Part shown: piece after piece, positions 1-10,630 of the stretch
How the letters are laid out: each line of letters begins with the position of its first letter
Numbering within the stretch: the first letter of the stretch is position 1
Origin: Dreissena polymorpha
Taxonomy: Eukaryota; Mollusca; Bivalvia; Myida; Dreissenidae
Direction of reading: 5' to 3'
Assembly: GCF_020536995.1 (NCBI RefSeq)
Contig: NC_068366.1
Coordinates: forward strand, 23,372,548-23,436,547
Length of the DNA: 64,000 nucleotides
The notes under the pieces: model-generated
Told to the model about the DNA's origin: nothing
Database searches by the model: none
Seen by the model: only the letters and a program-made list of their open reading frames with translations
Translations under genes and position numbers: made by a program

Positions 1-295
1 CCATGAAGTTTCATGATCCTAGGCGTATGCGTTCTTGAGTTATAATCTGGAAACCATTTTACTATTTCGGGTCACCGTGACCTTTGACCTAGTGACCTCA
101 AAATCAATAGGGGTCATCTGCAAGTCATGATCAATGTACCTATGAAGTTTCATGATCCTAGGCCCAAGCGTTCTTGAGTTATCGTCTGACAACCACCTGG
201 TGGACAGACCTACCAACCGACCGAAAGACAGACCGACATGAGCAAAGCAATATACCCCCTCTTCTTCGAAGGGGGCCATAAAAATATTTATTTTA
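1..295 (-). repeat. Dispersed bivalve-type repeat with GGTCA half-sites
   Basis: The segment repeats itself internally: a unit about a GTACCTATGAAGTTTCATGA-like stretch followed by a 'gttcttgagttat' block occurs twice. It is related, in reverse complement, to 7050-7290. It contains GGTCACCGTGACC near 70-84, a perfect inverted GGTCA pair with 3-bp spacing. The open frame across it (40-315) translates the repeat and shows no protein family. Being cut by the window edge, its full length cannot be seen. Identification as a dispersed repeat is direct, from the second copy in this window; the family name is unknown to me. Confidence 0.75.
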
Positions 296-2390
296 ATTGA
301 TAAAACTAGTTTCACTGTTAAAATAAAATTAGTTTATTGAAAATTCATTGAATATTCTGTAAAATAATGTGATCAGAACCAATTAAAAACATGACTGGGG
401 GTCAAAGGGGGCAGGTTTGGATCTTAGTGCGGCAAGGTACTGAGACACCCTGTTATTGACAGGCCTAGCCCTGAGGATCACTAATCGTATAATTCGAATT
501 AATCTTTATTTTGAACTTAACTATTTCAAACTTAAATAATACAATAACTTGTATAGTAAAATTGTGATTTACCTATCAACAAATCCAGCTTTCCTTTGTC
601 AAGGACCGCTTTGTGCTCATCATCCGGGCGCTCACACAGAGCAAATATAAAAAAGTTCATTTTTTCACAACATGTTTTTTTCAACACTGTGCTTTCTTGC
701 AAACAAATTCTTCAATTTGTGATGTGGCTTTTGAGGTCCGAGAAGGGAAAATTTGTTGTGCCACCAGCAACCTTTCTCCCTAATCCTATGACATAATCTG
801 AACATGAAATGTTAATTTAAGTACATACTATATATTTTAAAGAAATTTGTGTATTTCATTTTAGTTTCAAACTGTGTTGTTTTTCCTTCAGATGCCCGTC
901 TACTTTTCATCATCCTTTTACATTTCCCACTGGGACAGTACACAAATACAATTACAATTATATCAGTTAGTAATCTATATAATAGAGGAATGAAGGAGTA
1001 AAAATACAAACCTTTTATGCTGTTCTGCAGTATTCCAAAAACACAGGAATTTGGTGAGACCAATTCACAGTTAAACCTGAGCCAATTTGAACCTCTTTTG
1101 CAACAAACTTATTGTTCATTTCCACATTATGTGTATTAAATACAAATTGTTTTTGACACAGTACTCCCTTCAAGACATTTTTTCACTACAGTTTAGTCCT
1201 CATTTTGCTTAAGTATTATACTGACAATTTAGTTCAGAGTCAGTAATTTGCTTAACCGCTCTAATGTTTTCAAACTGCAACTTCTACCACTCACTTCCTG
1301 TACCACTGACCAATCCACTGAAGCCTGATACGCCCAGATGGTTTATAAACATGTACAGATGTGCAGCCTTTGGTGAGTATTGAATGGGCAGCACAATACA
1401 TGAGATCAACTCAGCTGGTTGTCAGTGTTTATCTGAGATTAAATTAACATTGGTTTGGTATAATTATGTACATAATTATGGTCTTTTCAGACTGGGGAAA
1501 TCTTAACTACTATAAAAAAAAATTTTTTATAGAGTAACATGCAGAGAAACTGCATTCATATTGATGATATAAACAAATAATATTAAACTAGACTGTTGTG
1601 TGTTTAATGTTAAAGGAAACCTTAAAATGATGAAAACAAGTCTTGTTCTTTATTAAACTTTACAGTCATTATTGTAATTATGAAATAATTATTAAAAATG
1701 AGCAAAATTTTCAAAAAAGAAGAAGAATTAAAGAAGTGAATTAAAAAAATAAGTGCATATAGATTTTTAATGCATGGTCATCCCTCAGACTTAAAATTAT
1801 AAGTGGAAACTGTAAAAGTCAGCAATAGATAAAATTTATTTAATTAAAATGTGTTATTGTTATCTCCTAATTTTTTTTACCAGCAATATTGCCAATAATA
1901 ATGCAAAATCTAAGAGTATAATTCATGATCACAAGTTCACAAGTCTGTCTCCTTTTCAGCTTCTCACAAATAAAGTATAAAAATACTACAAAATATGTTT
2001 TAGAATCGGAACATGAAAATCATAAATTAGATCAAAGCTTATGCTGAATTAATTATACTGTGACTGAAATAGTTGTGTCTATAATGAATGTTCCTTGATT
2101 GTACAAATGTATACATGTAAATAAAATTAAATATTTTTATTTAAAAACGTTTATTAAGTTATCAGTTTCTGGTAATATTTTGTTCAGTACTTTGGTTTAA
2201 ATTAAATTTATTAAGTTATTGTTCAGCTTCATAGACATTTGCTAAGTCCAATATTACTCTCTATAAAAACTACTAAGTTCAAAATTCCGTCATGTGGCTT
2301 CACAAATATTTTATAAGTATGAAATTCTGCCCCACGAAAGAAACAAAGTGCAAAATTCCGTCCACAAATCTCCATCATACAAATTCTAAG
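296..2390. other. Gene-free AT-rich stretch
   Basis: I see no convincing exon here. Short open frames at 596-796 and 812-1063 have no compositional bias, no recognisable motif and no good splice context. The stretch is AT-rich with simple poly-A/T runs. Confidence 0.5.
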
Positions 2391-2397
2391 TATAAAA

Positions 2398-2566
2398 ATA
2401 CGCCCGGATTTGTTTTACGCCCGGAAAAAACAGTTGAATTACACCCAGAATTAATTTTAGTTCCGGGCGTAAAACTCATTCCGCCAGTTGTACGGGCGTA
2501 ATTCCAACATTACGTGCCAATTCCGCCCTGATTACGCCCGGAATCCGCCCCATTATTTCGTACGGG
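2398..2566. promoter_or_regulatory. Cluster of ACGCCCGGA motifs in both orientations
   Basis: The motif ACGCCCGGA or close variants occurs at about 2400, 2417, 2441 (ACACCCAGA), 2462 (inverted), 2492 (inverted, partial), 2521 (TTCCGCCC) and 2533, inside otherwise AT-rich DNA. It lies some 40-200 bp beyond the end of the BED-finger reading frame on the minus strand. Subterminal clusters of short GC-rich motifs are a known feature of hAT transposons, where the BED finger of the transposase binds them. That reading is inference; a host regulatory cluster or a minisatellite are alternatives. Confidence 0.4.
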
Positions 2567-2606
2567 GACTACACAACAATATAATAAATAAATAAATAAT
2601 AATAAG

Positions 2607-2855
2607 GCTGGCGACTTGAGAAGTTGCACTGGTGCTACCTCCTGCCAAATCAACGTTATGTTTGCGTTTGACATGTTGCATTAGATTAGTGGTTGAGTCG
2701 GACTTAGGGTACGCCACGTTCATGAAGCACAGTTTACACGTAGTATTATCGGGAGGACTACCATCCCGAAACCCAAAATACTGCCACACTTTTGATTGTA
2801 GCTTCTTAGGCGCATCTGATAATTTCAATTTGTCGGGCACAACTTGTTCAGCCAT
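2607..2855 (-). CDS. BED-type zinc finger exon (ZBED/hAT-like)
   Basis: Starting from ATG at 2853-2855 (MAEQVVPDKL...), the frame encodes about 83 residues. It has the BED-finger signature: an aromatic SKVWQYFGF stretch, a CKLC knuckle, a TTNLMQHV helix and a terminal HVKRKH giving the H-x4-H pair. BED fingers bind DNA and occur at the N-terminus of hAT transposases and of domesticated ZBED genes. After the finger comes a short Ser/Thr/Gly linker, and the frame then runs into low-complexity AT sequence, so the catalytic hAT dimerisation region is not visible here. It is either the first exon of a longer gene or a truncated element. The upstream sequence continues open in frame, but the ATG chosen has a favourable context (AAAATGG). 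Confidence 0.7.
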
Positions 2856-2974
2856 TTTGACGCTTTTTCCGAAAGTAGATCGTAACGCGCTTATTGATTG
2901 GATGACTGAATTAATAATAACCAATCCCGCTGTAAGACTTATAAGGACGGCAAGTTATATATTATAGTAGTCGC

Positions 2975-4100
2975 GTATGAATGGTTGATGATAAAGTTAA
3001 AAAAAACGAAGGCTTTTGACAGATCACTAAACGTTCTATTTTTTCCGTCTTTAAAAGTCTGGATCACCAGGCACACTAAACAAGTTTAACAACATTTGTA
3101 AATACAACGTGAATAATAAAGTACATCTAAGGCTCACCCTTTGACAGTTAATTTCAAGTTGGTTTAATTTGGGTATACTTAGAGTTTAAATTTACGATTT
3201 ATTTAGATTATATTTTATTTATCTTATTTTTACTTTTTGATGTTGTCGATTCAGAGTTGGAAATTTGAATGAATCTGCCCTCTGAAACTCCTTCTTTTAT
3301 AGACAGTATCAGCCAATCAGGCCGCACGTTATGAAATCCAGACCAATGAAAACAATCGTTACAAAGTGACATTGGCGTTCTAAAATGAATGATTCCGAGA
3401 AAATTTAGCTTCTGATGCAAAACTACAATTATTTACAATTTAAATGTGGCGTTTACTTGATATTTTAGAAAGAACAATATTTTATGAATAAAATGGCACC
3501 ACATATGGTTTCAATAGACAAAAATGTGATATCAAACGCCGGTTTCCAAAATAGACATTAACAGCTTCCAAACAAGATGGCGGATGAGAATTACAATTGA
3601 CAAGTAAGTTGATTTTGATAACATGAAAAAACTGCATTAAACGCATTTACCAAATACATTCCCATTTAGCCATCAGGCTAAAACAATGACATATTAAATA
3701 AATAAAAGGGTGGCCTTTTTCGACGTTTGCTTATATAGCTCATATAAGCCAAATTTCATTAACAACATATTCATAAATACGTTTGCCACAGTAATGAAAT
3801 CCCATTGTTACAATATTGGTTAGTGACATAACCGTTATATAAATATATGGAATGTATTGAATCAACATTGAGTTATGGCTTGGGTTCTGTAACAACTAAC
3901 TTGTTACAGCGCGCATCGTAATTACAGGTAAAGATAAAACCTATACCTTTCCGTATCAAATAGTTGGAGTAATGCGCGCTTACGTATTTATGTCTATATG
4001 TTAAAGAATCGAATCGAATTTGGTAGGGTTGGTATCATTATCGAAATGACGCATTTAAAACCGCTTTTCGATGCATCGGATCGAATCGTTGCAGCTCTAC
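2975..4100. other. No gene recognised
   Basis: AT-rich sequence with short open frames (for example 3208-3420 minus) lacking any motif. An ATG in the context AAGATGGCGGATGAG occurs near 3574 but is followed within seven codons by a stop, so it is not treated as a gene start. Confidence 0.4.
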
Positions 4101-4131
4101 AGGCTAAGCAATGTTTCAGGTGTTTCCACAA

Positions 4132-4620
4132 AAAAGAGTATCAAAACACAAAGGATATTCACCATCAGCTATGATGAATGCATACAAAATGGTAATAGAA
4201 ACTGGTGCACCAGTAAAAACTGCTATGAGACAGTACGGTGTACCACACAACACCCTAAGAGATAAAGAGAAAGGGTAAATCCGCAGACTGTCATGACATG
4301 ACAGGGTCCGTTATTCTCCACTGAAGAGGAAGCAGAACTTGTCAGTCATGTTAAATATATGGCAAACCTTGGTATGGTTTCACAATAAGTGAGGTTGTAG
4401 CCAAGGCAACTGACAATACAGTGTTCTTGAAGAAGCGAACACATGACAACACATTGTCAGTCAAGTGGTTTCATGGTTTCAGAAGACGTTGGCCTGAAAT
4501 AAAGGTAGTAAAACCTAGTTAAACCTAGAGCCCTTAGTCAGAGCAGAGCAAAATCCACAAATGAGCCGGCAGTAAACTCATACTTTGACAATCTAGAAAC
4601 TGTCATCAACTGTGTCCATT
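4132..4620 (+). pseudogene. Decayed pogo/Tigger-type transposase (HTH_psq + CENP-B-like HTH)
   Basis: The first part encodes KRVSKHKGYSPSAMMNAYKM followed by ...GAPVKTAMRQYGVPHNTLRD, which is the pipsqueak-type helix-turn-helix found at the start of pogo/Tigger (Tc1/mariner superfamily) transposases. In shifted frames downstream one reads LFSTEEEAELVSHVKYMANL, then TDNTVFLKKRTHDNTLSVKW, FHGFRRRWPEIKVVKP and YFDNLETVIN. These are the usual second HTH and linker that precede the DDE domain. At least two frameshifts and several stops separate the blocks. The DDE catalytic region is not recognisable after 4620, so this is an N-terminal relic. The superfamily assignment is firm from motif order; the age is unknown but the frame decay indicates an old insertion. 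Confidence 0.8.
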
Positions 4621-4641
4621 AAGTGATCACAAGGGACACAC

Positions 4642-4890
4642 ATGTCTTCATTCATGCGCTGCTTCTTGAATATAAAAAATGGTGGAATTTGTGTTCCTAA
4701 CGCATTGCCACCACCAATGATTGTAGTGATTCCTGATCTTGATGAGGTTATGGCTGGGGCTCATGCATTGCCATTTACACCATTTGGGGGAGAGTGTTCA
4801 GTTTGTACACCTTTTTCATCAATATTGTATATACATTTTGACTTATCATGTAGATCATTGTTCTTCAATTGTGACTTCAATGGCTGCTAA
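4642..4890 (+). other. Open frame of unknown nature after the Tigger relic
   Basis: An 82-codon open frame follows directly after the transposase relic. It reads as hydrophobic and proline-containing (LPPPMIVVIPDLDEV) without a family I recognise. It might be eroded transposon sequence in a shifted frame. There is no evidence that it is expressed. Confidence 0.15.
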
Positions 4891-5119
4891 CATTGGACAA
4901 ATCTCATATATCGCTGCAAGCAGCGAGTCATTTGACGTAATGACATATTCAGCTGCCCTTGTCATGGCCAATCAAGCACTGAAGAATAAAAGCATTAGTA
5001 TAAACATGATCTGTTTAAGTAGTTAAATGTTTAAAGTTATTCACTGTTTCAAGTTTTATTGTTTAAACCAAAAGTTATGAACAATACTGTACATGTGTAC
5101 ATGGTTCGAAAGCTCTTTG

Positions 5120-5210
5120 AAGGCGGCCAAGGCTAACCCTAACCGAAACCCGACCCCTAACCCTACCCCTTACCCTAATCCTCTAACCCCCTCCATGTGC
5201 ATTACAATAC
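5120..5210. repeat. Degenerate CCCTAA telomere-like block
   Basis: About 70 bp of variants of TAACCC/CGACCCC ending in ATTACAATACC. The same block, including the terminal ATTACAATACC, occurs at 13330-13410. This shows it is a dispersed repeat and not a chromosome end. Confidence 0.7.
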
Positions 5211-5509
5211 CACGCCTCGTTCGTTGTCGTTGTCTGTTTAACGGTGGAAACTACCTAGTATATTTCAAAGTTATGATTTGGAATATACATACTTTCCATT
5301 CAGGTATGTAGCAAATATTATATTTTTTGGATGCATTCTTTATTTCGTTGTAATTGTAATAAAAGCTATTATTTGATTGCATCTTATATTTAGGGTTTGA
5401 AAGCCGGTCCGTCCACACTATAATAATTGATATATCAGTTAAGTATACATATATAAATATATATAAGTATCACAGATGACCAAAAATATATATGTTGGCA
5501 TTCGCATAC

Positions 5510-5735
5510 CTTTCACTTCCTCAATCGTGCGACATGCACGACAACAGGCATTCACATTCTGGGTGATATCTCCCAATGCATCATCTGGAATTTTTTTCAT
5601 AATATGGTTTGAGCCACTTGAAAATTTTTTTGACAAAATGATGTCAAACTTTAAAACCCCTTCACAAATTATCAACATTTCTAAGTAATCTTCATCCTTG
5701 GAACAACCGATCTGAGTACGATAAACTTGTATTTT
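5510..5735 (-). CDS. Candidate internal or first exon, unknown protein
   Basis: On the minus strand an open frame encodes a peptide with mixed polar composition (VYRTQIGCSKDEDYLEML, ...KKIPDDALGDITQNVNACCR, ACRTIEEVK). It ends at a strong splice donor, AAAG followed by GTATGC, at 5504-5510 (reverse complement). The upstream end may be an acceptor near 5736 or the Met in MEKVKIQ. Composition and donor favour a real exon. I cannot identify the family, and no partner exon was found nearby on the minus strand. Confidence 0.4.
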
Positions 5736-5995
5736 AACTTTTTCCATGTACATAAAATACAACTCATTTACAAAAATGTTATATTGTTTAGAGTTTCAAC
5801 GTTTTATAATATTTCATCGCGCAACACATATTTTCATGTTTGATAATTGAGGTCAGGTAGTCGTCTATTTGTGAAGTGCTTTTTCTCCTCAATATTAATT
5901 GTTTCTCATAAACAATCCTTCATATAGGCATCAGTCTGAAACTTAATAAGGTATAATTGAATTCATGAAACAATCATTGTGTTTTTTTTTTACAG

Positions 5996-6228
5996 TTCGA
6001 GGTAGAGTGATTCCGGAAAAAACTCATATTGCTGAGCCTGTTGTGGATTCGAAAACGGGTTCGAAGGTCTCAACATATGGGAAACCATCAGTGCCGAATT
6101 CTGCTGAAGCCAGGAGAGATGCTGACATCTCTGTTGATGCTAATTGCATCTATGCTTATAGTGGCAATGTGGATAGTGTCTCCTATATAAAAAATATATT
6201 TTCCTATAATCGATTGGAAATACCTTGA
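5996..6228 (+). CDS. Candidate terminal exon, unknown protein
   Basis: A polypyrimidine tract and TACAG acceptor at 5982-5995 lead into an open frame (RGRVIPEKTHIAEPVVDSKT, then GSKVSTYGKPSVPNSAEARR) that ends with TGA at 6226-6228. Composition is polar and protein-like until the last 15 codons, which become AT-rich. The product is not recognised. It may belong with the exons at 7328-7765, but splice phase cannot be checked because no donor was found after it. Confidence 0.35.
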
Positions 6229-6585
6229 CATTTTGTGCTGAAGTGCAGCTTTATGCATTGGTAACCTTTATTTATGTTCTATTATATCAATATTTAGCCA
6301 AATTTGATCATATATTATAGTGTAAAACTGTCGCTTTTAATAGGAAACTGAAAAAGAATCAAAATAGATGTGATATGCAAATTTATACTAAAATCCATTG
6401 TAGGATAATAGTAGATTTCTTGAGGTAGAAATGTTAAAACTTCTTGAATTCATTTATTATGTATACAATATATTGTGTTAAATAAATATTTACATTATAA
6501 GCATTTAATCACACTACCAGTATTTTGGATATAGGGTCATATTATAGAAAAGGCCCCTGTGGCGAGCGTCCTTTCATAGCCGTAG

Positions 6586-6668
6586 CTAACCATAAACCTA
6601 TACCTGCCAATTTCACTGGCTGATTCAGGGTTAAAACCCTAATTCAAATAACCCTAAGTAGGTGCATT
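6586..6668. repeat. Dispersed repeat, copy 1 (GGGTTAAAACCCTA block)
   Basis: The stretch running from CCATAAACC through CACTGGCTGATTCAGGGTTA to ATAACCCTAAGTAGGTGCAT is repeated with a few changes at 9438-9518. It is a short dispersed element; no coding capacity. Confidence 0.65.
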
Positions 6669-6754
6669 CGGGGTTAGTGCCACTAACTTTTGGCCAATGA
6701 ACAAAGTTTTGTTCTAGGTCAACTGATTTGGGTCAAACTTGGTGGACGACTTAG

Positions 6755-6958
6755 TTGGGACGACCGCCATCCAAAAACACCAAAATTTCCCCCCGCCCTG
6801 CCACCCCCTTTTTTCGTGCCAAACTTTGCGGCATAAAACCCTTAAATGAAGAGGTGATGGTCAAAATTCTAGTTCAATGGACAGCATTAATAGACGTCTT
6901 AAACCGACAAAATAACATTGGTCAACCCAAGTCTCCGTCCCATAACCCTGGCCCCTAA
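6755..6958 (+). other. Proline/lysine-rich open frame, probably non-coding
   Basis: A 67-codon open frame on C-rich DNA. It has no splice signals, no family motif and no comparable frame elsewhere. It is listed only because the stretch would otherwise be unexplained. Confidence 0.1.
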
Positions 6959-7049
6959 ATTATGCAAATAATTTCCAGACCTTAAACCAGGGTACTGGGG
7001 AGGACTCTGGCTACTCACTTTCATTGATTGGAAACTTCAACGCTAGGGG

Positions 7050-7290
7050 CAATAATTGTTTTGCACATGTTGGTCCGTCGGTCGATCAGTTTGTCCGTGC
7101 ACCAAATGGTTTCTGGATGATAACGCAAGAACGCTTAGGCCAAAGATCATGAAACTTCATAGGTACATTGATCATGACTGGAAGATGACCTCTATTGATA
7201 TTCAGGTCATTAGGTCAAAGGTCAAGGTGTTTTGGGGGGGGGTCATATGTCTCAGACCGCGGAATACTTGTTATATTGTATTTTAATATT
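7050..7290 (+). repeat. Dispersed repeat related to the element at 1-295
   Basis: The sequence GATCATGAAACTTCATAGGT and the block around GGTCATTAGGTCAAAGGTCA are the reverse complement counterparts of the 1-295 element. It ends in CAGACCGCGGAATACTTGTT, very like the ending ACCGCGGAACTCTTGTTATT of the array at 15.5-16.7 kb. These units therefore appear to share a common 3' end. Confidence 0.7.
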
Positions 7291-7327
7291 AAGTAGCAGC
7301 ATTAAAAAGGGCATAATTTAATTACAG

Positions 7328-7765
7328 AACAAGTCACCCAAAGGCAAGCAGCCGGCCAGGAAGAAGGCAAGAACAGAGCAGCAGTAAGTTGCTGTAATAT
7401 AAGATGACATTTGTGTTGTAATATAACTTCAGGTTCGCCAATGTTTAGCTATTGATGTTTATTAGTGCTTAAGTTTACAAGTATAAAATGGCGTTTTACA
7501 TGCGTTCCTTTTCAGATCATACTCTGCTGTGAAGCCTTATGAGAGGTTTAGAATTATAAACTCTCAGGTGCAGGAGTTGGCGGTGTCGTATGTTAAGCTG
7601 ACCCTCGTCGCTGTCCATGAACCCGCCCCGGACCTCCACACGGTCTTCAGTATTCCAAAGAAAACCGCCGCGTCGGCCCTGGACGACTTTCTGAAAATCC
7701 CAGGACCATCAGACGCTGCACCTGCCCCCGAACCCTTTGTACAAGGGCCGGCACAGATGCCATAA
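7328..7765 (+). CDS. Two-exon 3' end of an unknown protein
   Basis: Exon 7328-7383 follows a TTACAG acceptor and ends at GTAAGT. It encodes a basic, nuclear-localisation-like stretch (NKSPKGKQPARKKARTEQ). Exon 7516-7765 follows TTTTCAG, and its first base completes a Gln codon, so the phases agree. It encodes SYSAVKPYERFRIINSQVQE, then LTLVAVHEPAPDLHTVFSIP, then a proline/alanine-rich tail with a TAA stop. No conserved domain is recognised. GC content is higher than in the flanks, which supports coding. Upstream exons are not identified; the exon at 5996-6228 is a possible relative. Nuclear localisation is inference from the basic stretch only. Confidence 0.5.
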
Positions 7766-8036
7766 AGGCGCTTCCGTCTGTTATCGGGGTGCATTTTACC
7801 GCAACTGACCACTAAGCGTCAAGAGAGCTATACTCATCCAGAGATAGTAGGTTAAGCTGCTGATTTCATTACTTGTATTATATTTCTTAACTTTAAAAAA
7901 AAATTACAACAGATTTGTGCTCAGACACATGACGGCATATAGACTTATATAAATATAGATATATACATGTAGATACAAAGTAAAAAAAAATCATATATGA
8001 TATCGAATATACACGTGTTTTATTCATTTTCAACAG

Positions 8037-8426
8037 TGGACCGAGACATCTTCTTATTCATCTGGTAAGTGGTCTGGATGTGACGGATTGGTCGCAGGAC
8101 GAAATGTTTTAGGACTGCGCCCTCGTCCTGTCAAAGTCGACAACTGAGGAGGAGGTACTCCTATCCTTGTCCATTGACAGTGAGGCGATCAAGGACCCCA
8201 TTGAGAACGTAGTGTCCTCGTCTACTAACAGTGAGGAGATTCGGGACCACGTTAAAGAGGTAGAGTTATCATCCTCTGACGATTCGGTTCACTACCCCTT
8301 TGAGGTAGTGTCATCGTCCACTGACGAGGAGGTTGAGCTGGTGGTACATCCCCCCCAACCCCCCCACCCCCCACCCCCCCCCCCCCCCAGCGACCCCAGC
8401 GACCCCAGGCTCCCCGGACCAGACTG
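8037..8426 (+). pseudogene. Acidic/Ser-rich frame with one in-frame stop
   Basis: After a TTCAACAG acceptor the frame reads HLLIHLVSGLDVTDWSQDEM, then TAG at 8110-8112, then CALVLSKSTTEEEVLLSLSI. A long acidic section with three related Ser/Thr/Glu blocks (VVSSSTNSEE, VELSSSDDS, VVSSSTDEE) follows, then a proline run coded by a C-tract at about 8350-8390. It ends at TGA 8424-8426. GC content and the repeated acidic blocks argue for past coding function. The TAG could instead mark a splice acceptor (TTTTAG), giving a shorter intact exon from 8113. The family is not recognised, and a link to the 7328-7765 gene is possible but unproven. Confidence 0.4.
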
Positions 8427-8639
8427 ACAAATGCCGAGACTGGTGCTATTTCAGAGGTGTTGTCAGACGACATCATCCGGTCATCCGACACGGGTGCCAC
8501 TGTGCCCATTGCAGTTGTCTGTAATAAGCGTACAGCTGCGATAGATAGAGTCTGACAGCAAATCCGAGAGAAGGTACGCAACTTGGTCAAGGTGCACATC
8601 TATTGTTTTTTATGTGTTATGTTTTTATGTATGTTTATG

Positions 8640-9010
8640 TTATAATTTATATGTATTAGTATACATTGTAAGTACTGGTTTTACCCAGGAAATTACTTGA
8701 TTATTTGTTAATGTTTCTTATTATATGCATGTATCTCTTTGTTGAAATTAATATGTATTCGTATACATTGTAAGTACTGGTTTTACCCAGGAAAAGACTT
8801 GAATATTTGTAAATGTTTCTTTTTATATGCATGTATCTCTTTGTTGAAATTTATATGTATTAGTATACATTGTAAGTACTGGTTTTACCCAGGAAAAGAC
8901 TTGAATATTTGTAAATGTTTCTTTTTATATGCATGTATCTCTTTGTTGAAATTAATATGAATTAGTATACATTGTATGTACTGGTTCTACCCAGTACTAT
9001 ACTTGATTAT
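8640..9010. repeat. 101-bp tandem repeat, about 3.5 copies
   Basis: Copies begin near 8647, 8749, 8850 and 8952, each with GTATACATTGTAAGTACTGG and the block TATGCATGTATCTCTTTG. Copies 2 and 3 are almost identical and the outer copies diverge, the usual pattern of tandem array turnover. The open frame across it merely translates the repeat. Confidence 0.9.
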
Positions 9011-9267
9011 TTGTTCCATTTGTATGCATTATTATTGATTAGTACTGGTTATATTTACTACCCACGATTTTTGTCTGAAAATAAAGAGTATTACACATTG
9101 TGTAATAATAGTACAGACAGTCACTTGTTGTTATCAATATCGCTTTGAGCTAAGCGAAAAGATTTGGTATACAAGCAAGGGGCTAAGACCAGTCGATTAC
9201 TGATCAAAAGTAATGTTATATTTTGTAATATTTACAATATACTAAAAAGGTTTTAATTATAAGATTA

Positions 9268-9425
9268 AAACAACAAATTAGCCTGTGCGGACTGCACAGG
9301 CTGATCTGGGACGACACTTTACTCATAATTAGGCCTAACCATCATATTTAACTCATGAAATGCAAAAAGATGTTAGCCTGTGCAGTAAGCCTGTGCAAAC
9401 GGCACACACTAGTCTTAAACTTGAC
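9268..9425. repeat. Dispersed element with GCCTGTGC...GCACAGGC palindrome
   Basis: The core is AGCCTGTGCGGACTGCACAG followed by GCTGATCTGGGACGACACTT, with a second partial copy (TTAGCCTGTGCAGTAAGCCTG) about 90 bp on. I recognise this core from memory as a very abundant interspersed sequence in bivalve genomes; only the internal duplication can be seen here. No coding capacity. Confidence 0.6.
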
Positions 9426-9437
9426 GTATATATATAT

Positions 9438-9518
9438 TTAACCGTAACCCTAAACCCGACAATTTCATTGGATGATTCGGGGTTAAAACCCTATTTCAAA
9501 TAACCCTAGTGGTAGGTG
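9438..9518. repeat. Dispersed repeat, copy 2 (GGGTTAAAACCCTA block)
   Basis: Second copy of the unit at 6586-6668, sharing GATGATTCGGGGTTAAAACC and AAATAACCCTAGT. Confidence 0.65.
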
Positions 9519-9519
9519 T

Positions 9520-10530
9520 ATCCAACCAAATGTAAAAAGTCACGATCTCAAGGGGCGCCTAAAAGTTTGTATTTTCTGCATAATGGGTAGTCCGGTACTG
9601 GACATTTGTATTGTATTATTAGGGTACATTGTGGAAAGACGACTGACTGAATGTGCGCCACATGTATAAACGTTAACCTAAATTAATACAGCGAAATAAT
9701 TTCGTCTTTATAAGTTTGGTATTTAAATGGATTTCATATGAAATTTAGCCGAGCGCGGGATCGTACTACGTCACCATTGAATAAATATTTCTCTTACCGT
9801 CGCATGCAGGTCATCTGGTACAAAATTTCTGGTTTAAATGCTTAGCAGATTATGAATATCTTTTTATACTATCTGTAAGTATTCTATTAATTTGAAACTT
9901 TTTAACTTATTTTAAACTAGTTTATTTTTACAGTTGTATGTAGCTTAATAATGAAACAAAAGAACACACACAAGATTTGTTATTTAGCCTTTTCCAAAGT
10001 ATTGCGGCTTCTTCCCGAATTGCACGACCACGAAATGACTGTATGAAGCTATGGCTCTCAAGCTTTTTAAATAAATACCAGATGTAGTTGATACTCGTTT
10101 TGGTTTCATTTCATCGTTCCTCATACAGTTCTCTGGACCATATAAAGCAAATGAGTAGTTGAATAATTAATACACATAGTTAAATCGCAAAGTATTCTCT
10201 TTAACAATGACGTGACAGCATTTGTATACTATTGTTTTCAAATAAAGTAGGCTTCCAACAAATTAGAAAAGAAGACATTGATTAAAATCTATACGCGTTT
10301 CTGATTTCTTAAATCTCAATAGTCGTTGGCTTCCACTAAACGGCAAAACAATAGCACAGCATGCATTATTAATTTTGCGTTGGGAATTTTCGCTCCAGCG
10401 TATTCCATGTAATTCGGTTGACCTACTGATTTTTAGGGTTGTATTGATTTGTAGGGTGATATTAAAACAAATTGATGACATTACGAATATACATTATAGA
10501 GCTATAGCGGTCGGACGTATAAAAAGCTTA
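9520..10530. other. No gene recognised; upstream of signal-peptide exon
   Basis: AT-rich sequence with no convincing exon. TATAAAAAG at 10518-10526 resembles a TATA box, but it is only a few bases before the chosen ATG at 10531. It would fit only if transcription began inside the coding exon, so it is not assigned. Confidence 0.3.
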
Positions 10531-10630
10531 ATGGAAAGAATGGACAAATGCAGGTTTAATTTTCGTCTGACATTTGTTGTAATCCTACTGGTTGCTTTTG
10601 GAATACTGGAATACGTCATTGCTGCAACAG
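10531..10630 (+). CDS. Signal-peptide exon of a secreted lectin-like gene
   Basis: ATG at 10531 opens 33 codons: a short basic start (MERMDKCRFNFR), a hydrophobic core (LTFVVILLVAFGILEYV) and a small-residue end (IAAT), the classical layout of a secretory signal peptide. The exon stops at a GTTGGG donor after one base of the next codon. That phase matches the exon at 18608, whose first two bases complete a Val codon (VSNVALGKPA), as expected for signal peptide followed directly by an F-type lectin domain. Joining across an 8-kb intron is inference from phase and domain order only. Both ATGs (10531, 10541) are possible starts. Confidence 0.6.

Noticed and set aside
8739-8960. Frame encoding a repeated ICKCFFLYACISLL peptide
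   Set aside because: It is the 101-bp tandem repeat read through, without start context or splice sites.
10517-10526. TATA box before the signal-peptide exon
   Set aside because: Too close to the ATG to direct a transcript that includes it; AT-rich background makes chance matches common.
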